DNA from: Herbinix sp.
Lineage (GTDB): Bacteria; Bacillota; Clostridia; Lachnospirales; Lachnospiraceae
Assembly (NCBI GenBank): GCA_029238935.1
Contig: JAQZBN010000007.1
Span: forward strand, 1-64,000
Reading direction: 5' to 3'
Length of the DNA stretch: 64,000 nt
Every line of letters begins with the position of its first letter. The first letter of the stretch is position 1. Of the stretch, positions 27,654-38,911 are shown in pieces. The notes beneath the pieces are model-generated. The model ran no database searches. It was not told the DNA's origin and saw nothing but the letters and a program-made list of their open reading frames with translations. The position numbers and the translations under genes are program-made.

Positions 27654-28649
27654 TTAAAATAGATCTTTCTCGATTTGACGAAATAGCTCCGGAATTTCAG
27701 CAGTAAAATCTTTATTCGATAAATAGGATAACTCCCCGGTGATCAAAGGAAATTTCATATGATAGGAATGCAATAACTGATGTCTTAATTCATATTTATT
27801 TGTAAAATAGTGATTTGATTTTGAATCACCATATTTGTAATCACCGATCAGTGGATGACCGATGCTAGCTAAATGTGCTCTAATTTGGTGGGACCTTCCG
27901 GTAATCAGTTTCACTCTTAATAAAGTATAACTATCGTTACTATTTTGTGCATCTTTTGAAAAAATTTTTGAAAAACGAATTGGTTCATATTCTGTACAGA
28001 TGAATTCGGTATCATCTCTTTGATTTTGATATATTTTTACCTGATTCTTCTCCTCGTCCTTACTAAGCCATCCTTCGATACGTTTTTTCTCCTGAATTCT
28101 TCCTTTTACAATACAAAGATAATATTTATCCATGGAACGGTCTTTTAATAATCGAGCCATCTCCTGTAATCCGAGCAGTGATTTTCCAGCGATTAAGATT
28201 CCGCTCGTATTGCGATCCAATCGATTACAGACTCCGGGTTTAAATCTGCTAAGCTCCTCTTTTGTCAGCTGCTTTGTATCAATGAGATAGGATATGATAT
28301 GTTCAATGATAGAAATATCATCTTTCTCCGCCTTCTGAGATAACATACCGATTGGTTTATTCAGTAATAAGAGGTGTTTATCCTCATATAGAATAACAAG
28401 CCGATGTTCTACTTGTGTAGTTTCTATCGGCTCGCTAAATTGTTCTATGGTTTCATCAGACAGAAACAGCTTAATCTCATCCATGAGTATCAGTTTTTCT
28501 GATCCCTCTGCTTTTTTTCCATTTAATACGATATTCTTTTTACGAAGCATCTTATAGATAAAGCTTTTCGGTGCTTTATTCAGAATTTTACTTAAAAGCT
28601 TATCCAAACGTTGCCCGGCTTCATTGTGTTCCACAATAATCATTTTCAT
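27654..28649 (-). CDS. RluA-family pseudouridine synthase
   Basis: A 331-residue rRNA or tRNA pseudouridine synthase. An S4 RNA-binding domain occupies about 1-65 (LDKLLSKILNKAPKSFIYKMLRKK in pieces). The RluA catalytic motif RLDRNTSGILI carries the active-site Asp near residue 145, and the C-terminal KLITGRSHQIRAHLA is typical of RluC/RluD. The frame is open to 28697, but AGGTGG is 6 bases before the ATG at 28649, so that start is preferred. The exact uridine target cannot be read from sequence. Confidence 0.9.
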   Translation of the reverse strand: MKMIIVEHNEAGQRLDKLLSKILNKAPKSFIYKMLRKKNIVLNGKKAEGSEKLILMDEIKLFLSDETIEQFSEPIETTQVEHRLVILYEDKHLLLLNKPIGMLSQKAEKDDISIIEHIISYLIDTKQLTKEELSRFKPGVCNRLDRNTSGILIAGKSLLGLQEMARLLKDRSMDKYYLCIVKGRIQEKKRIEGWLSKDEEKNQVKIYQNQRDDTEFICTEYEPIRFSKIFSKDAQNSNDSYTLLRVKLITGRSHQIRAHLASIGHPLIGDYKYGDSKSNHYFTNKYELRHQLLHSYHMKFPLITGELSYLSNKDFTAEIPELFRQIEKDLF

Positions 28650-28924
28650 AATTAACCACCTATCTATTAATGCCTTCTGCTGAAATCTTTTCTGCACTTT
28701 CAGTATAACTATCTATATAAAAATCTATATAACTTATGTTTTATCACTATCTATAAATTTACTATTAACATAAACTTTATCATCGATAAGCAATAATCGA
28801 TATGATTTCTTTATTCAAACGAATCAATAGGAATCGAAGTATTGGTAATAACATTTTCCATGGATTTTATTTGTCCATACGTGCCTTTTGCAAAATCATG
28901 GTTTTATTCTTACTAAAAAATAAT

Positions 28925-29578
28925 CTAAAAAGGCATCAGATCTTTGATCGAATGAATATAATAATCCGCCATTCTTCTTTTTTGTTCCTGATCCTTATCA
29001 GAGAATTTATCGTAAACCGCACATACCTTCATATTGGCATTCTTTCCTGCCATAACTCCGTGCATTACATCCTCAAAAACAAGACATCTGGTAGGCTCCA
29101 CTTCCAGGTCTTTAGCTACAAGTAAATAGATATCCGGCGCAGGCTTACCCTTGGCAACCTCACAGGAAGTACGAATAGAAGAAAAATAGTCATTTAACTT
29201 ATGCTTTTGGATAATAAGTTCCACCAACTCTCTGGAGTTACTGGTTGCAATACCGGCAGGAATATCCTTGCATTTTAAGTATTCAAGTAATTCTTTGACT
29301 CCATCCTTTACGGGAACTTCATTTCTATATTTATCCCAGGCCATCTCATTCCAATCGTTCTTAATCTTAGTTATATCATCGGGTAACTGAAAGCGTTCTT
29401 TAAAATAACCGGCAGTTTCCGAAAAGCTCATTCCTTCGATCTTCTTTTGAAGATCCTCCGGTAGTTGAATACCATAACGACCAAGATATTCTATATCAAT
29501 ACTTTCCCACATCCACATAGAATCGACCAGGGTACCATCTAAGTCAAATATTACAGCTTCTATATCCTTAAAAATCAT
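28925..29578 (-). CDS. HAD-family phosphatase, beta-phosphoglucomutase-like
   Basis: A 217-residue HAD hydrolase of subfamily IA. Motif I is FDLDGTLVDS near 11-20 with the nucleophilic Asp, motif II is the Ser/Thr in IATSN, motif III is the Lys of AKGKPAPDIY, and motif IV is FEDVMHGVMAG. A helical cap lies between motifs I and II. Members dephosphorylate sugar phosphates or interconvert hexose phosphates; the substrate cannot be assigned. It stands alone, 169 bases from the RsuA gene upstream and 275 bases from the RluA gene. Confidence 0.85.
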   Translation of the reverse strand: MIFKDIEAVIFDLDGTLVDSMWMWESIDIEYLGRYGIQLPEDLQKKIEGMSFSETAGYFKERFQLPDDITKIKNDWNEMAWDKYRNEVPVKDGVKELLEYLKCKDIPAGIATSNSRELVELIIQKHKLNDYFSSIRTSCEVAKGKPAPDIYLLVAKDLEVEPTRCLVFEDVMHGVMAGKNANMKVCAVYDKFSDKDQEQKRRMADYYIHSIKDLMPF

Positions 29579-29747
29579 GTTATCTTAAGTCCTTTCCAGA
29601 TGAATTCATATAAATCACAAAAAATTACATATGATCGAATAACAATTACCCTTACGAATTTACCGTTATACACGATTACTCCTACGCCGTTACATTTACA
29701 ACAAGCAGTTCTTCTCATAATGTATGATAAATCTCCATAACAAATCT

Positions 29748-30476
29748 CTATACATCCTGTAGACCCTTCAGATAGAGTACCTCTTCTTCGGTCAGTCTGC
29801 GGTATTCACCAAGCTTAAGGTTAGGGTCTAGAGTTAAACCTCCCATGGATAATCGTTTTAGGTAAATAACCTCTTTTCCCACGGCTTCAAACATTCGTTT
29901 TACTTGATGAAATTTTCCTTCTTGAATGGTCAGTTCAATCTCAGAGATTTCATCGGACAGTAAGATCGTAAGTCTGGCTGGCAGAGTAATATCATCTTCT
30001 CCAATATTTACACCTTTTAAGAAAGCTTCTTTATCATCTTCAGTAACAATTCCATTTACCTTCGCATAATACATCTTATCCACGTGTTTTTTCGGGGACA
30101 ATAATTGATGAGCCAATGCTCCGTCATTGGTTATAATTAAGAGTCCTTCCGTATCTTTATCCAGTCGCCCGACCGGAAAAAGCTCCTTCCCCTTTTTATC
30201 TTCAATGATATCAATTACTGTCTTACTGACGTTATCCATCGTTGCAGATACCACTCCGGCGGGCTTATGAAGCATATAATAAATATATTCTTCATATTCA
30301 ATAGGATTATCATCAAAGGTGACTCTGTCTACACTCTTATTAAGTTTTGTTTCTGGTTGGTTGCATACGATGCCATTGAGTTTTACTCTTCCTTTACGAA
30401 TGTAATTTTTTAATTCACTACGAGTCCCAACGCCCATATCAGCCAAATATTTATCTAATCGAATTAGATCCGACAT
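29748..30476 (-). CDS. RsuA-family pseudouridine synthase (probably 16S rRNA)
   Basis: A 242-residue protein. An N-terminal S4 domain (RLDKYLADMGVGTRSELKNYI in pieces) is followed by the RsuA catalytic domain with GRLDKDTEGLLIITNDG, which carries the active-site Asp near residue 105, and EGKFHQVKRMFEAVG, the C-terminal family signature. RsuA makes Psi516 in 16S rRNA in E. coli. Its place beside an NSUN-type rRNA methyltransferase and rsmE suggests an rRNA-modification cluster. Confidence 0.9.
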   Translation of the reverse strand: MSDLIRLDKYLADMGVGTRSELKNYIRKGRVKLNGIVCNQPETKLNKSVDRVTFDDNPIEYEEYIYYMLHKPAGVVSATMDNVSKTVIDIIEDKKGKELFPVGRLDKDTEGLLIITNDGALAHQLLSPKKHVDKMYYAKVNGIVTEDDKEAFLKGVNIGEDDITLPARLTILLSDEISEIELTIQEGKFHQVKRMFEAVGKEVIYLKRLSMGGLTLDPNLKLGEYRRLTEEEVLYLKGLQDV

Positions 30477-30497
30477 AGTTAAACCTGCCTTTTCCCA

Positions 30498-31904
30498 TTA
30501 TACCCATCTCCAACCGGGTAAATATTTATTCTTAAAATTACCGTTGGTTATTTTAGCCCAACCTAAGGGATACCCATCCACACAAATTAAGTACCAACCA
30601 TCTGGATAATCTTTTTGTAAATCGATGGTTTCACATTTTAAATATCGGATCACATTCGAATCCTCACTATTTAATCGGATGGTATCGTCATAATCTTCGA
30701 TTTTTAATGCATTCGCTAATGCTTGAGAAGGTTCAAACCGCTGTTTTTTCATTTCCCCAAGTAATAACCCCTGTCTCATGATCCGTAAGCCCTTTAAGTC
30801 CGGTAATCCTTTCGGAAGCATATATACCCTATCTTCATGTACATGTAGTTGCTCTTTATCGATAGGAAACTTAAGCTTTTGTATAAATGCCAAAGCTTCT
30901 TCAGAGATTAATGATTTGTTCTTAGGAACAGAATAAGAAACTTCCTTAATTGTAAGAGCGTTCTCCTCCCTCTTATGCAATAATGTAATAAAATGACCTT
31001 CGCCTTTGATCTTGTGGGGCCACAAGCGAATACAGTGCTTTAATTCCTCCGGCCCATCCACCCATTCAGGTTTACCAAAATCAAAGCCTTCATAAGAAAT
31101 ACCAAGCACTTTTCTAGTTTCTTCCTCTGGCAGAGCATTTACTACAGAAAATTCGGGACACTCTTTCAGTAGATAAGCAATAGTACCTTCATTCTCTTCC
31201 GGCGAGAATGTACAGGTTGAATAAAGCATATAACCCCCGGGTTTTAACATTTTTGCAGCAAATAGAATAATCTCTTTCTGCAATTTACTATAATACTCAA
31301 CACCGTATTGTTCCCAGTTTTTCATGATAGCAGGACTTTTCCGAAACATTCCTTCTCCTGAACAAGGCGCATCGATTAAAATCTTATCAAAATATTCAGG
31401 AAAATAACCTGCCAGCTTCACCGGTGCTTCACTTAAAACAACAGCATTACGGATACCAAATAATTCAATATTCTTAAGGAGTGCTTTTGCTCTGGAATTA
31501 CTGATATCATTGGAAACCAGCAGACCTTCACCGAAGAGTCTTGCACCAAGCTCCGTACTTTTGCCACCCGGTGCTGCACAAATATCCAATACCTTATCAC
31601 CCTTTTCAATCGGTAACAAACTAGCAGGTGTCATGGCACTAGGCTCTTGGATATAGTATAATCCTGCATAATAATAAGGATGTCTTGCTGGCTGTGTAGA
31701 GGTATCATAATAATATCCATTGCGGATCCACGGTACTCTTTCCGATGGAACAGGACAAATTTGTTCAAACTGTTCTGGGGTTATCTTCAAATGATTTGCT
31801 CGAAGTCCTCCATAATGAGGCTGATCGAAGCATTGAAGATAATCTTCATATTCTTCTCCCAAAAGCGTTTTCATTCTGTCCTCAAATAATTTAGGTAATG
31901 TCAT
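30498..31904 (-). CDS. RsmF-like rRNA cytosine-C5 methyltransferase (NSUN family)
   Basis: A 468-residue SAM-dependent methyltransferase. The SAM site is DICAAPGGKST (about 107-117). Both catalytic cysteines are present: Cys181 in DAPCSGEG and Cys231 in YSTCTFS. The C-terminal 170 residues form the extra PUA-like RNA-binding part of RsmF/YebU-like proteins, ending LGWAKITNGNFKNKYLPGW. It probably makes m5C in 16S rRNA. It lies 21 bases from the RsuA-type gene and 28 from the alarmone synthetase gene, so the three are cotranscribed. Confidence 0.9.
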   Translation of the reverse strand: MTLPKLFEDRMKTLLGEEYEDYLQCFDQPHYGGLRANHLKITPEQFEQICPVPSERVPWIRNGYYYDTSTQPARHPYYYAGLYYIQEPSAMTPASLLPIEKGDKVLDICAAPGGKSTELGARLFGEGLLVSNDISNSRAKALLKNIELFGIRNAVVLSEAPVKLAGYFPEYFDKILIDAPCSGEGMFRKSPAIMKNWEQYGVEYYSKLQKEIILFAAKMLKPGGYMLYSTCTFSPEENEGTIAYLLKECPEFSVVNALPEEETRKVLGISYEGFDFGKPEWVDGPEELKHCIRLWPHKIKGEGHFITLLHKREENALTIKEVSYSVPKNKSLISEEALAFIQKLKFPIDKEQLHVHEDRVYMLPKGLPDLKGLRIMRQGLLLGEMKKQRFEPSQALANALKIEDYDDTIRLNSEDSNVIRYLKCETIDLQKDYPDGWYLICVDGYPLGWAKITNGNFKNKYLPGWRWV

Positions 31905-31932
31905 TTTCTCACTCCGTTATTTTCTATTCGTA

Positions 31933-32736
31933 TTATCGTAAACTTTGTGCGTGGTAACGCTCCGATATTATATCCAGTTGTTTACTGAACTGTTCTAGCT
32001 CTTCCTGATTTCCCATTTGATAGATACGGAAGAAATCATCCTGTATCTTGATTACCTCAGCCTTATTGGCAACTTTATATAGATTTTGAATATTGGTCAG
32101 AATATCGGCAACAATATTTGCTTTTACCTTGAAGGAATTCTGCGCGTCCATAATTTCATCTCTGACGAGAGACATCTCCTGATCCAACATTAAAATAGCA
32201 TCTGCGGCAGCTGATAACCGTTCTCTGATATGCTCCGGCATGTTTTGCTTGTATTTATACTGTAAAGAATGCTCAATCGTAGCCCAAAAATTCATCGCTA
32301 AAGTTCTTATTTGGATTTCAACTTGAATTTCCTTGGTTCCTTTTAATGTTTCCACCCTATAATAAACAGTAACATGATAACTTCGGTAGCCGCTTCTTTT
32401 CATGTTATTAATATAATCTTTTTCTGTTTTAATTCTCATATCAGAGCGTCTCTTAATGATATCCACTACCTTGTAGATATCTTCTACAAACTGACAAATA
32501 ATTCGAATACCTGCGATATCATCAATCTTCTCTTCAAAATTTTTTAGATCTATATTTTTCTTCTGTGCCTTCTCTAAAATACTTGATATGGTCTTTACCC
32601 TGCCGGTTACCTGTTCGATCGGTGAATAAACACCTACCTGTCGATATTCACTGATGATATGGTTGAACTTTACGACAAGTTCATCTACCGCTAAGGTATA
32701 GGGATCAAGAATCTCTCTCCATAATTGAATTTCCAT
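31933..32736 (-). CDS. small alarmone synthetase (RelQ/YjbM-like GTP pyrophosphokinase)
   Basis: A 267-residue protein with only a (p)ppGpp synthetase domain and neither hydrolase nor TGS/ACT domains. Key segments are GIRIICQFVEDIY, RSGYRSYHVTVYY (the Y-x-S-x-H substrate loop) and EVQIRTLAMNFWATIEHSLQYK with the catalytic Glu and His. C-terminal helices (about 180-260) probably drive oligomerisation. It makes pppGpp/ppGpp, and possibly pGpp, as part of stress signalling. Its position inside a ribosome-modification gene string links it to translation state by context only. Confidence 0.92.
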   Translation of the reverse strand: MEIQLWREILDPYTLAVDELVVKFNHIISEYRQVGVYSPIEQVTGRVKTISSILEKAQKKNIDLKNFEEKIDDIAGIRIICQFVEDIYKVVDIIKRRSDMRIKTEKDYINNMKRSGYRSYHVTVYYRVETLKGTKEIQVEIQIRTLAMNFWATIEHSLQYKYKQNMPEHIRERLSAAADAILMLDQEMSLVRDEIMDAQNSFKVKANIVADILTNIQNLYKVANKAEVIKIQDDFFRIYQMGNQEELEQFSKQLDIISERYHAQSLR

Positions 32737-32788
32737 CTTTCGCTTACCTCCTAAATAGTCTATACAGACTCTTACCGGATGCTTTTAT

Positions 32789-33529
32789 CTATTCCTCTAA
32801 TTCCAGCATTATCATGGATAATACTGCAAGGCCTGCTGTCTCTGTCCGTAATATTCTTCTCCCTAAAGTAATCGGTCTTATCCCCTGTTCCTTTGCATAT
32901 TCCACTTCAGATTGCTCAAAGCCTCCCTCAGGCCCTATAAAAATACCCACAGAGGTATATTGTGCTATATTGTGGATGATTTGTTTGGTATCTTCAATTC
33001 CTTTTGCTTGCTCATAGGGAATAATTCCAATCGCTAATTCCTTTGCTTCCGATATTGCTTGAGAATAATTGCACACTGGTTTTACAACCGGTATGATTCC
33101 TCTTCCGGATTGCTTTGCGGCACTTTCTGCAATCAGCTGCCACCGTTCCAGTTTTCTTTGCTCTTTTTTCTTATCCTCAAGCTTAACGATGACACGCTTT
33201 GTCATCACCGGAACAATCTCATGAACTCCCAATTCTACCGCTTTTTGAATGATCAATTCCATCTTGTCCATCTTAGGTAAGCCTTGGTACAATATCAGCT
33301 TTGCTTTTAATTCTGTACCTGTACTATCCTCCGATAGGATCTTGGTACCAATCTCGGTTTCAGACACGCTTTCTATTATACAATAACAATCTTTTCCTTG
33401 TCCATTACAAATTATAAGCTCCTCACCTTGTTTCATACGAAGAACGTTTTTGATATGATTTACATCTACACCGGTAATGGTTATTCTATCTTCTTTTATT
33501 TGATCCATAGTTACATAAAATCGATGCAT
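32789..33529 (-). CDS. rsmE: 16S rRNA m3U1498 methyltransferase RsmE
   Basis: A 246-residue SPOUT-class methyltransferase that methylates U1498 of 16S rRNA. The N-terminal PUA-like domain starts MHRFYV and includes HIKNVLRMKQGEEL. The C-terminal trefoil knot shows GPEGGFEQSEVEYAKEQG and LGRRILRTETAGL, the SAM-binding part. In Bacillus rsmE follows prmA directly. Here the two are separated by 381 bases, a terminator and a promoter, so it starts a new unit that includes the alarmone synthetase and the rRNA-modification genes. Confidence 0.96.
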   Translation of the reverse strand: MHRFYVTMDQIKEDRITITGVDVNHIKNVLRMKQGEELIICNGQGKDCYCIIESVSETEIGTKILSEDSTGTELKAKLILYQGLPKMDKMELIIQKAVELGVHEIVPVMTKRVIVKLEDKKKEQRKLERWQLIAESAAKQSGRGIIPVVKPVCNYSQAISEAKELAIGIIPYEQAKGIEDTKQIIHNIAQYTSVGIFIGPEGGFEQSEVEYAKEQGIRPITLGRRILRTETAGLAVLSMIMLELEE

Positions 33530-33576
33530 CCTTTATCCCCAATCTTTTTCCGTATTTACCTTTCACGATTAATACC

Positions 33577-33605
33577 ATTATATAACACAAAGAACATATG
33601 TTCAA
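33577..33605 (-). promoter_or_regulatory. sigma-A-type promoter of the rsmE operon
   Basis: Minus-strand TTGAAC and TATAAT separated by 17 bases, about 48 bases before the rsmE ATG. Confidence 0.72.
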
Positions 33606-33839
33606 TATTTTTATTCTGTTATACATTATTGTTTTACAAATAACTTAAAAAAATATACCTTTTAATTAATTTATACAAAATCTATGAATAACTTATCGTT
33701 AAAACGATAGTTCCATCTACAATAATAAATATGATATCCAGTAGGTCTCTTCTAACTCAAATTTTATTTTATATCAGTATTCTTACTAATAGTTTACTCT
33801 TTTATATTAATACAAAACTAAAACGATTAGAATCAAAAT
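33606..33839. other. AT-rich spacer between the prmA terminator and the rsmE promoter
   Basis: Very AT-rich, with many stop codons in all frames. I see no gene, repeat or structured RNA here beyond the flanking terminator and promoter. Confidence 0.6.
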
Positions 33840-33868
33840 CTCCCAGAGTTATCAATTCACTCTGGGAG
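33840..33868 (-). terminator. terminator of the hrcA-grpE-dnaK-dnaJ-prmA operon
   Basis: A 10-base-pair stem, CTCCCAGAGT with its complement, around a nine-base loop. On the minus strand it is followed by ATTTTGATT. It begins 42 bases after the prmA stop. Confidence 0.85.
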
Positions 33869-33910
33869 TATTTTAACTATACAGACTTTCGCCTGTAAAG
33901 GTATTTTTCA

Positions 33911-34870
33911 TTATTTTTTCGCAACAAAGGATACCCAATCGCCCATTCTGGTTACTTCCATGATTTCGAAATGATTCTTTAGAAGTGCGGATTTTACTGC
34001 CTCTTCCTTTGTGTTAATAATTCCGGAACTGATGAAAATGCCGTCAGGTTTCATATTCTCAGCTATGACATCGGATAAGGGTATGATAACATCAGCTAAG
34101 ATATTTGCAACCACCATATCATACTTTTCAATACCGAGTTGTTTACGAATGCCACCATCTTCAATCATATTGCCGGTGACAAAGGTAAGATTACTATCCG
34201 CAATTAGAAGATGGTTTACCTCAGCATTTTCAAGGGCTGAACCAGTGGCATTGGGATCTATATCAATACCAAGGACTTCCTTAGCCCCTAGCTTCTTGGC
34301 TAGTATGGATAAGATACCACTGCCGCTCCCTGCATCTAATACAATGGAGTCTGGTTTCATGTATTTCTTCATATTTAGGATGCAAAGCTTTGTAGTTTCA
34401 TGGGCACCTGTCCCGAAAGAAGTACCCGGATCAATTTCTATGATTAGATCATTGTCATTAAAATCGGTCAATTCTTCCCAAGTAGGTTTTATCACTATGG
34501 TATCATCAATACGAAAGGGTTTAAAAAACTCCTTCCAGTTATTGATCCAGTCTTTATCTTCAGTCTCAGATACTGTAAATGTCCCACTACCAACCGAGAC
34601 AAAATCGGATAATTCATTCAAACCTACCTTGATTTTATCTAAGGTTGCATCGATGGAATCCTCCGGATCCAGGTAAAAAGTAACTCTTGCAGTTCCATCA
34701 TCTTCCTCTAACTCTGGCAAAAAATCAATAAAAAGCTGTTTCTTTTCTTCTTCCGTGATTTGTACGTTATCCGAAATCTCAATTCCTTCAATCCCAAGAT
34801 CATTCAACATATCACTTACAAGATCGATCGCTTCTGTTGTAGTATCCAGGGTTATTTTCATCCATTTCAT
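33911..34870 (-). CDS. prmA: ribosomal protein L11 methyltransferase
   Basis: A SAM-dependent methyltransferase that trimethylates ribosomal protein uL11. The 319-residue protein has the N-terminal substrate-binding domain (about 1-75) and a catalytic domain with FGTGAHETT and VLDAGSGSGILSILAKKLGA, then VVANILADVI. The frame opens at a TTG at 34885, but GGAG lies 6 bases before the ATG at 34870 (MKWMKITLD), the likely start. It is 26 bases downstream of dnaJ and last in the heat-shock operon, an arrangement shared with Bacillus. Confidence 0.95.
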   Translation of the reverse strand: MKWMKITLDTTTEAIDLVSDMLNDLGIEGIEISDNVQITEEEKKQLFIDFLPELEEDDGTARVTFYLDPEDSIDATLDKIKVGLNELSDFVSVGSGTFTVSETEDKDWINNWKEFFKPFRIDDTIVIKPTWEELTDFNDNDLIIEIDPGTSFGTGAHETTKLCILNMKKYMKPDSIVLDAGSGSGILSILAKKLGAKEVLGIDIDPNATGSALENAEVNHLLIADSNLTFVTGNMIEDGGIRKQLGIEKYDMVVANILADVIIPLSDVIAENMKPDGIFISSGIINTKEEAVKSALLKNHFEIMEVTRMGDWVSFVAKK

Positions 34871-34896
34871 AGTTTTCTCCATCAAAGGGATATGGC

Positions 34897-36042
34897 TTAT
34901 TTCCAGAACTTTTTCTTTCCCTTTTCTTTTTCACCTTCATTTTCAGTACTTATTTCTTTTTTTCCTGTCATAGCTTCATCGAATTTCATTAACAGATCTC
35001 TCTGTTCTGATGTTAAGCTCGTAGGAACTTGAACCACTAAGGTCACATAGTGGTCTCCTCTGACCTGTTTATTACGAAGGGTAGGAACACCCTTTTCTCT
35101 TAAACGAACCTTTGTATCTGTCTGAGTACCTGTTTTCACATTATAAAGTACTTCACCATCTACTGTACTGATTTTAATATCTCCGCCTAATGCTGCTTGC
35201 GCATAAGAAATCGGAACCGTTGAAAAGATATCATAATCTTGTCTCTGGAAGATTGGATGTCTGCTCACTGCAACCTCTACTAGGAGATCACCTCTCTCTC
35301 CTCCGTTGATTCCAGGTTCCCCTTTCCCACGAATTCTAACGCTCTGACCATTATCGATACCAGCAGGGATCGTTACCTTAATTTTTTTCTTACTGCTGAT
35401 ATAACCTGTTCCATAGCAATCCGGACATTTATCTTTTATAATCTTACCGGTTCCCTTACAATCTGGGCAGGTTTGAACATTACGAACCATACCGAATAAA
35501 GACTGTTGTGTATAAACAACCTGACCTTTACCACCACACTTCTGACAGGTATCAGCTGCAGTACCATGTTTCGCACCGGAGCCATGGCAAGAGTTACATT
35601 CGTCCTTTAAAGTAAGCTCCAGTTCTTTTTCTGTACCAAATACAGCTTCCTCAAAGGTAATTCTGACAGAAGTTCTGATATTGGCTCCTTGCATTGGTCC
35701 GTTGCTGCCTCGTCTGGAACGGCCTCCGCCAAAAAGATCCCCGAAGATATCTCCGAAGATATCACCCATATCCATACCACTGAAATCAAAGCCACCGGCG
35801 CCACCACCGCCGCCTTCAAAAGCATTATGGCCGAATTGATCATATTGCCTACGTTTATCGGCATCACTAAGTACAGCATATGCTTCCGATGCTTCCTTAA
35901 ACTTTGCTTCTGCTGTTGTATCCCCCGGATTGGTATCAGGATGGTACTTCTTTGCCAGTTGTCTATATGCTTTCTTTAATTCATCATCGGATGCTGTCTT
36001 GCTGACTCCTAAGACCTCATAATAATCACGTTTATCTGCCAT
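34897..36042 (-). CDS. dnaJ: chaperone DnaJ
   Basis: The Hsp40 co-chaperone that stimulates the DnaK ATPase and delivers unfolded clients. The 381-residue protein has a J domain ([13 protein letters not shown] at the start, HPD at about 33-35), a Gly/Phe-rich linker ([10 protein letters not shown] onward), four zinc-finger repeats ([32 protein letters not shown]) and the C-terminal substrate domain. The frame is open to a GTG at 36054, but the ATG at 36042 is preferred. The tail is unusually Lys/Glu-rich (EKEKGKKK). It lies 211 bases after dnaK, a gap with two strong hairpins. Confidence 0.97.
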   Translation of the reverse strand: MADKRDYYEVLGVSKTASDDELKKAYRQLAKKYHPDTNPGDTTAEAKFKEASEAYAVLSDADKRRQYDQFGHNAFEGGGGGAGGFDFSGMDMGDIFGDIFGDLFGGGRSRRGSNGPMQGANIRTSVRITFEEAVFGTEKELELTLKDECNSCHGSGAKHGTAADTCQKCGGKGQVVYTQQSLFGMVRNVQTCPDCKGTGKIIKDKCPDCYGTGYISSKKKIKVTIPAGIDNGQSVRIRGKGEPGINGGERGDLLVEVAVSRHPIFQRQDYDIFSTVPISYAQAALGGDIKISTVDGEVLYNVKTGTQTDTKVRLREKGVPTLRNKQVRGDHYVTLVVQVPTSLTSEQRDLLMKFDEAMTGKKEISTENEGEKEKGKKKFWK

Positions 36043-36090
36043 CTTTTCCTTCACCTTTCATAGCCACAAACTTTTTCCTTTTGCATTTGG

Positions 36091-36120
36091 AAATAGGCAG
36101 TCTCTTCTGACCGCCTATTT
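36091..36120 (-). other. stem-loop in the dnaK-dnaJ gap, dnaJ-proximal
   Basis: AAATAGGC pairs with GCCTATTT and the stem continues with a G-U and GTC/GAC pairs (12 pairs, 6-base loop). No T-run follows on the minus strand, so it is not a classic terminator. It could block 5'-to-3' or 3'-to-5' decay or mark a cleavage site. Confidence 0.55.
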
Positions 36121-36182
36121 CTTCCTTAGTCTATAAAACCATCAAGTAACATCTTACTTAACAAACACTGATTCGTCAAGTA

Positions 36183-36214
36183 CAGAAAGAATTTTAAAAA
36201 TCAAATTCTTTCTG
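36183..36214 (-). other. stem-loop in the dnaK-dnaJ gap, dnaK-proximal
   Basis: CAGAAAGAATTT pairs with AAATTCTTTCTG around an eight-base AT-rich loop, beginning 40 bases after the dnaK stop. No T-tract follows on the minus strand. Likely an mRNA-stability or processing structure. Confidence 0.55.
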
Positions 36215-36253
36215 CCTTGATTAAGTTTATTTAAGTGAATGCAAAAGGATTGA

Positions 36254-38149
<1,896 letters not shown>

Positions 38150-38181
38150 TTAATTTAGTTGACAAAATCTTTATACACTAA

Positions 38182-38889
38182 TTAGTTAACAACTTTTACC
38201 ATGCTATGGCGAACTACACTATCACGGTACATGTATCCCTTCTGAAATTCATCGGATACAATATTTGCACCTAGATTATCATCTTCTCCGTGCATTACTG
38301 CATTATGAAGATTTGGATCAAATTCATTACCCACAGCTTCAATCGGCTTCACACCTGCTTCTTCTAAAGAAGTAGTAAGCTGCTTATAAACTTTCTCAAT
38401 ACCTTGAGCAAATGCATTTTCTTTATCACTGTCTGTGAGAGTACCAAGTCCTCGTTCAAAATTATCTACTACTGGTAATACCTTCTCAATAATGCTTTTT
38501 GCACCGATATCATACATTTGCGCTTTTTCTTTTTCAGAACGTTTTCTAAAGTTATCGAATTCGGCCATTGTTCTCATTAAGCGGTCTGTTAGTTCCTCTA
38601 TCTTCTGATCCTTTGCAGCTAATTCTTTGTTTTTGCTGCTTTTAAAAATGGACTTTCCAGATTTACTATCTTTCTCGCCAGTTGCTTTCTCTTCCATACC
38701 TTCCTCCCCGGAGACATCTTCCATCTCTTCGGATGCGGTAGCCTCATCCATTATTTCATCATTTTCTGGTGCCAGTTCTTCATTCAAATCTATCTTTCCA
38801 TCCATAGACTCTTTTGAATTTTCCTTCATTGCTCTCTCCTTTTCCATGGCTGCTTTCATAATCTTTATCGCATGATCCATTTCATCCAC
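38182..38889 (-). CDS. grpE: nucleotide exchange factor GrpE
   Basis: GrpE releases ADP from DnaK. The 235-residue protein has an unusually long, acidic and low-complexity N-terminus (about 1-85, rich in Glu, Met, Asp and Ser). The coiled coil follows (MRTMAEFDNFRKRSEKEK), then the C-terminal beta domain with NEFDPNLHNAVMHGED and GYMYRDSVVRHSMVKV. The start is a GTG at 38889 with GGTGG 10 bases upstream; an ATG at 38880 is an alternative. Confidence 0.96.
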   Translation of the reverse strand: MDEMDHAIKIMKAAMEKERAMKENSKESMDGKIDLNEELAPENDEIMDEATASEEMEDVSGEEGMEEKATGEKDSKSGKSIFKSSKNKELAAKDQKIEELTDRLMRTMAEFDNFRKRSEKEKAQMYDIGAKSIIEKVLPVVDNFERGLGTLTDSDKENAFAQGIEKVYKQLTTSLEEAGVKPIEAVGNEFDPNLHNAVMHGEDDNLGANIVSDEFQKGYMYRDSVVRHSMVKVVN

Positions 38890-38911
38890 TAATGTTTAAC
38901 CACCTTTCCGG

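Noticed and set aside
28802-29125. A 107-residue plus-strand reading frame
   Set aside because: Most of it is antisense to the HAD phosphatase gene. The free part (28802-28924) has no ribosome site.
34011-34676. A 221-residue plus-strand reading frame
   Set aside because: It is antisense to prmA over its whole length, and prmA is certain from its motifs and operon context.
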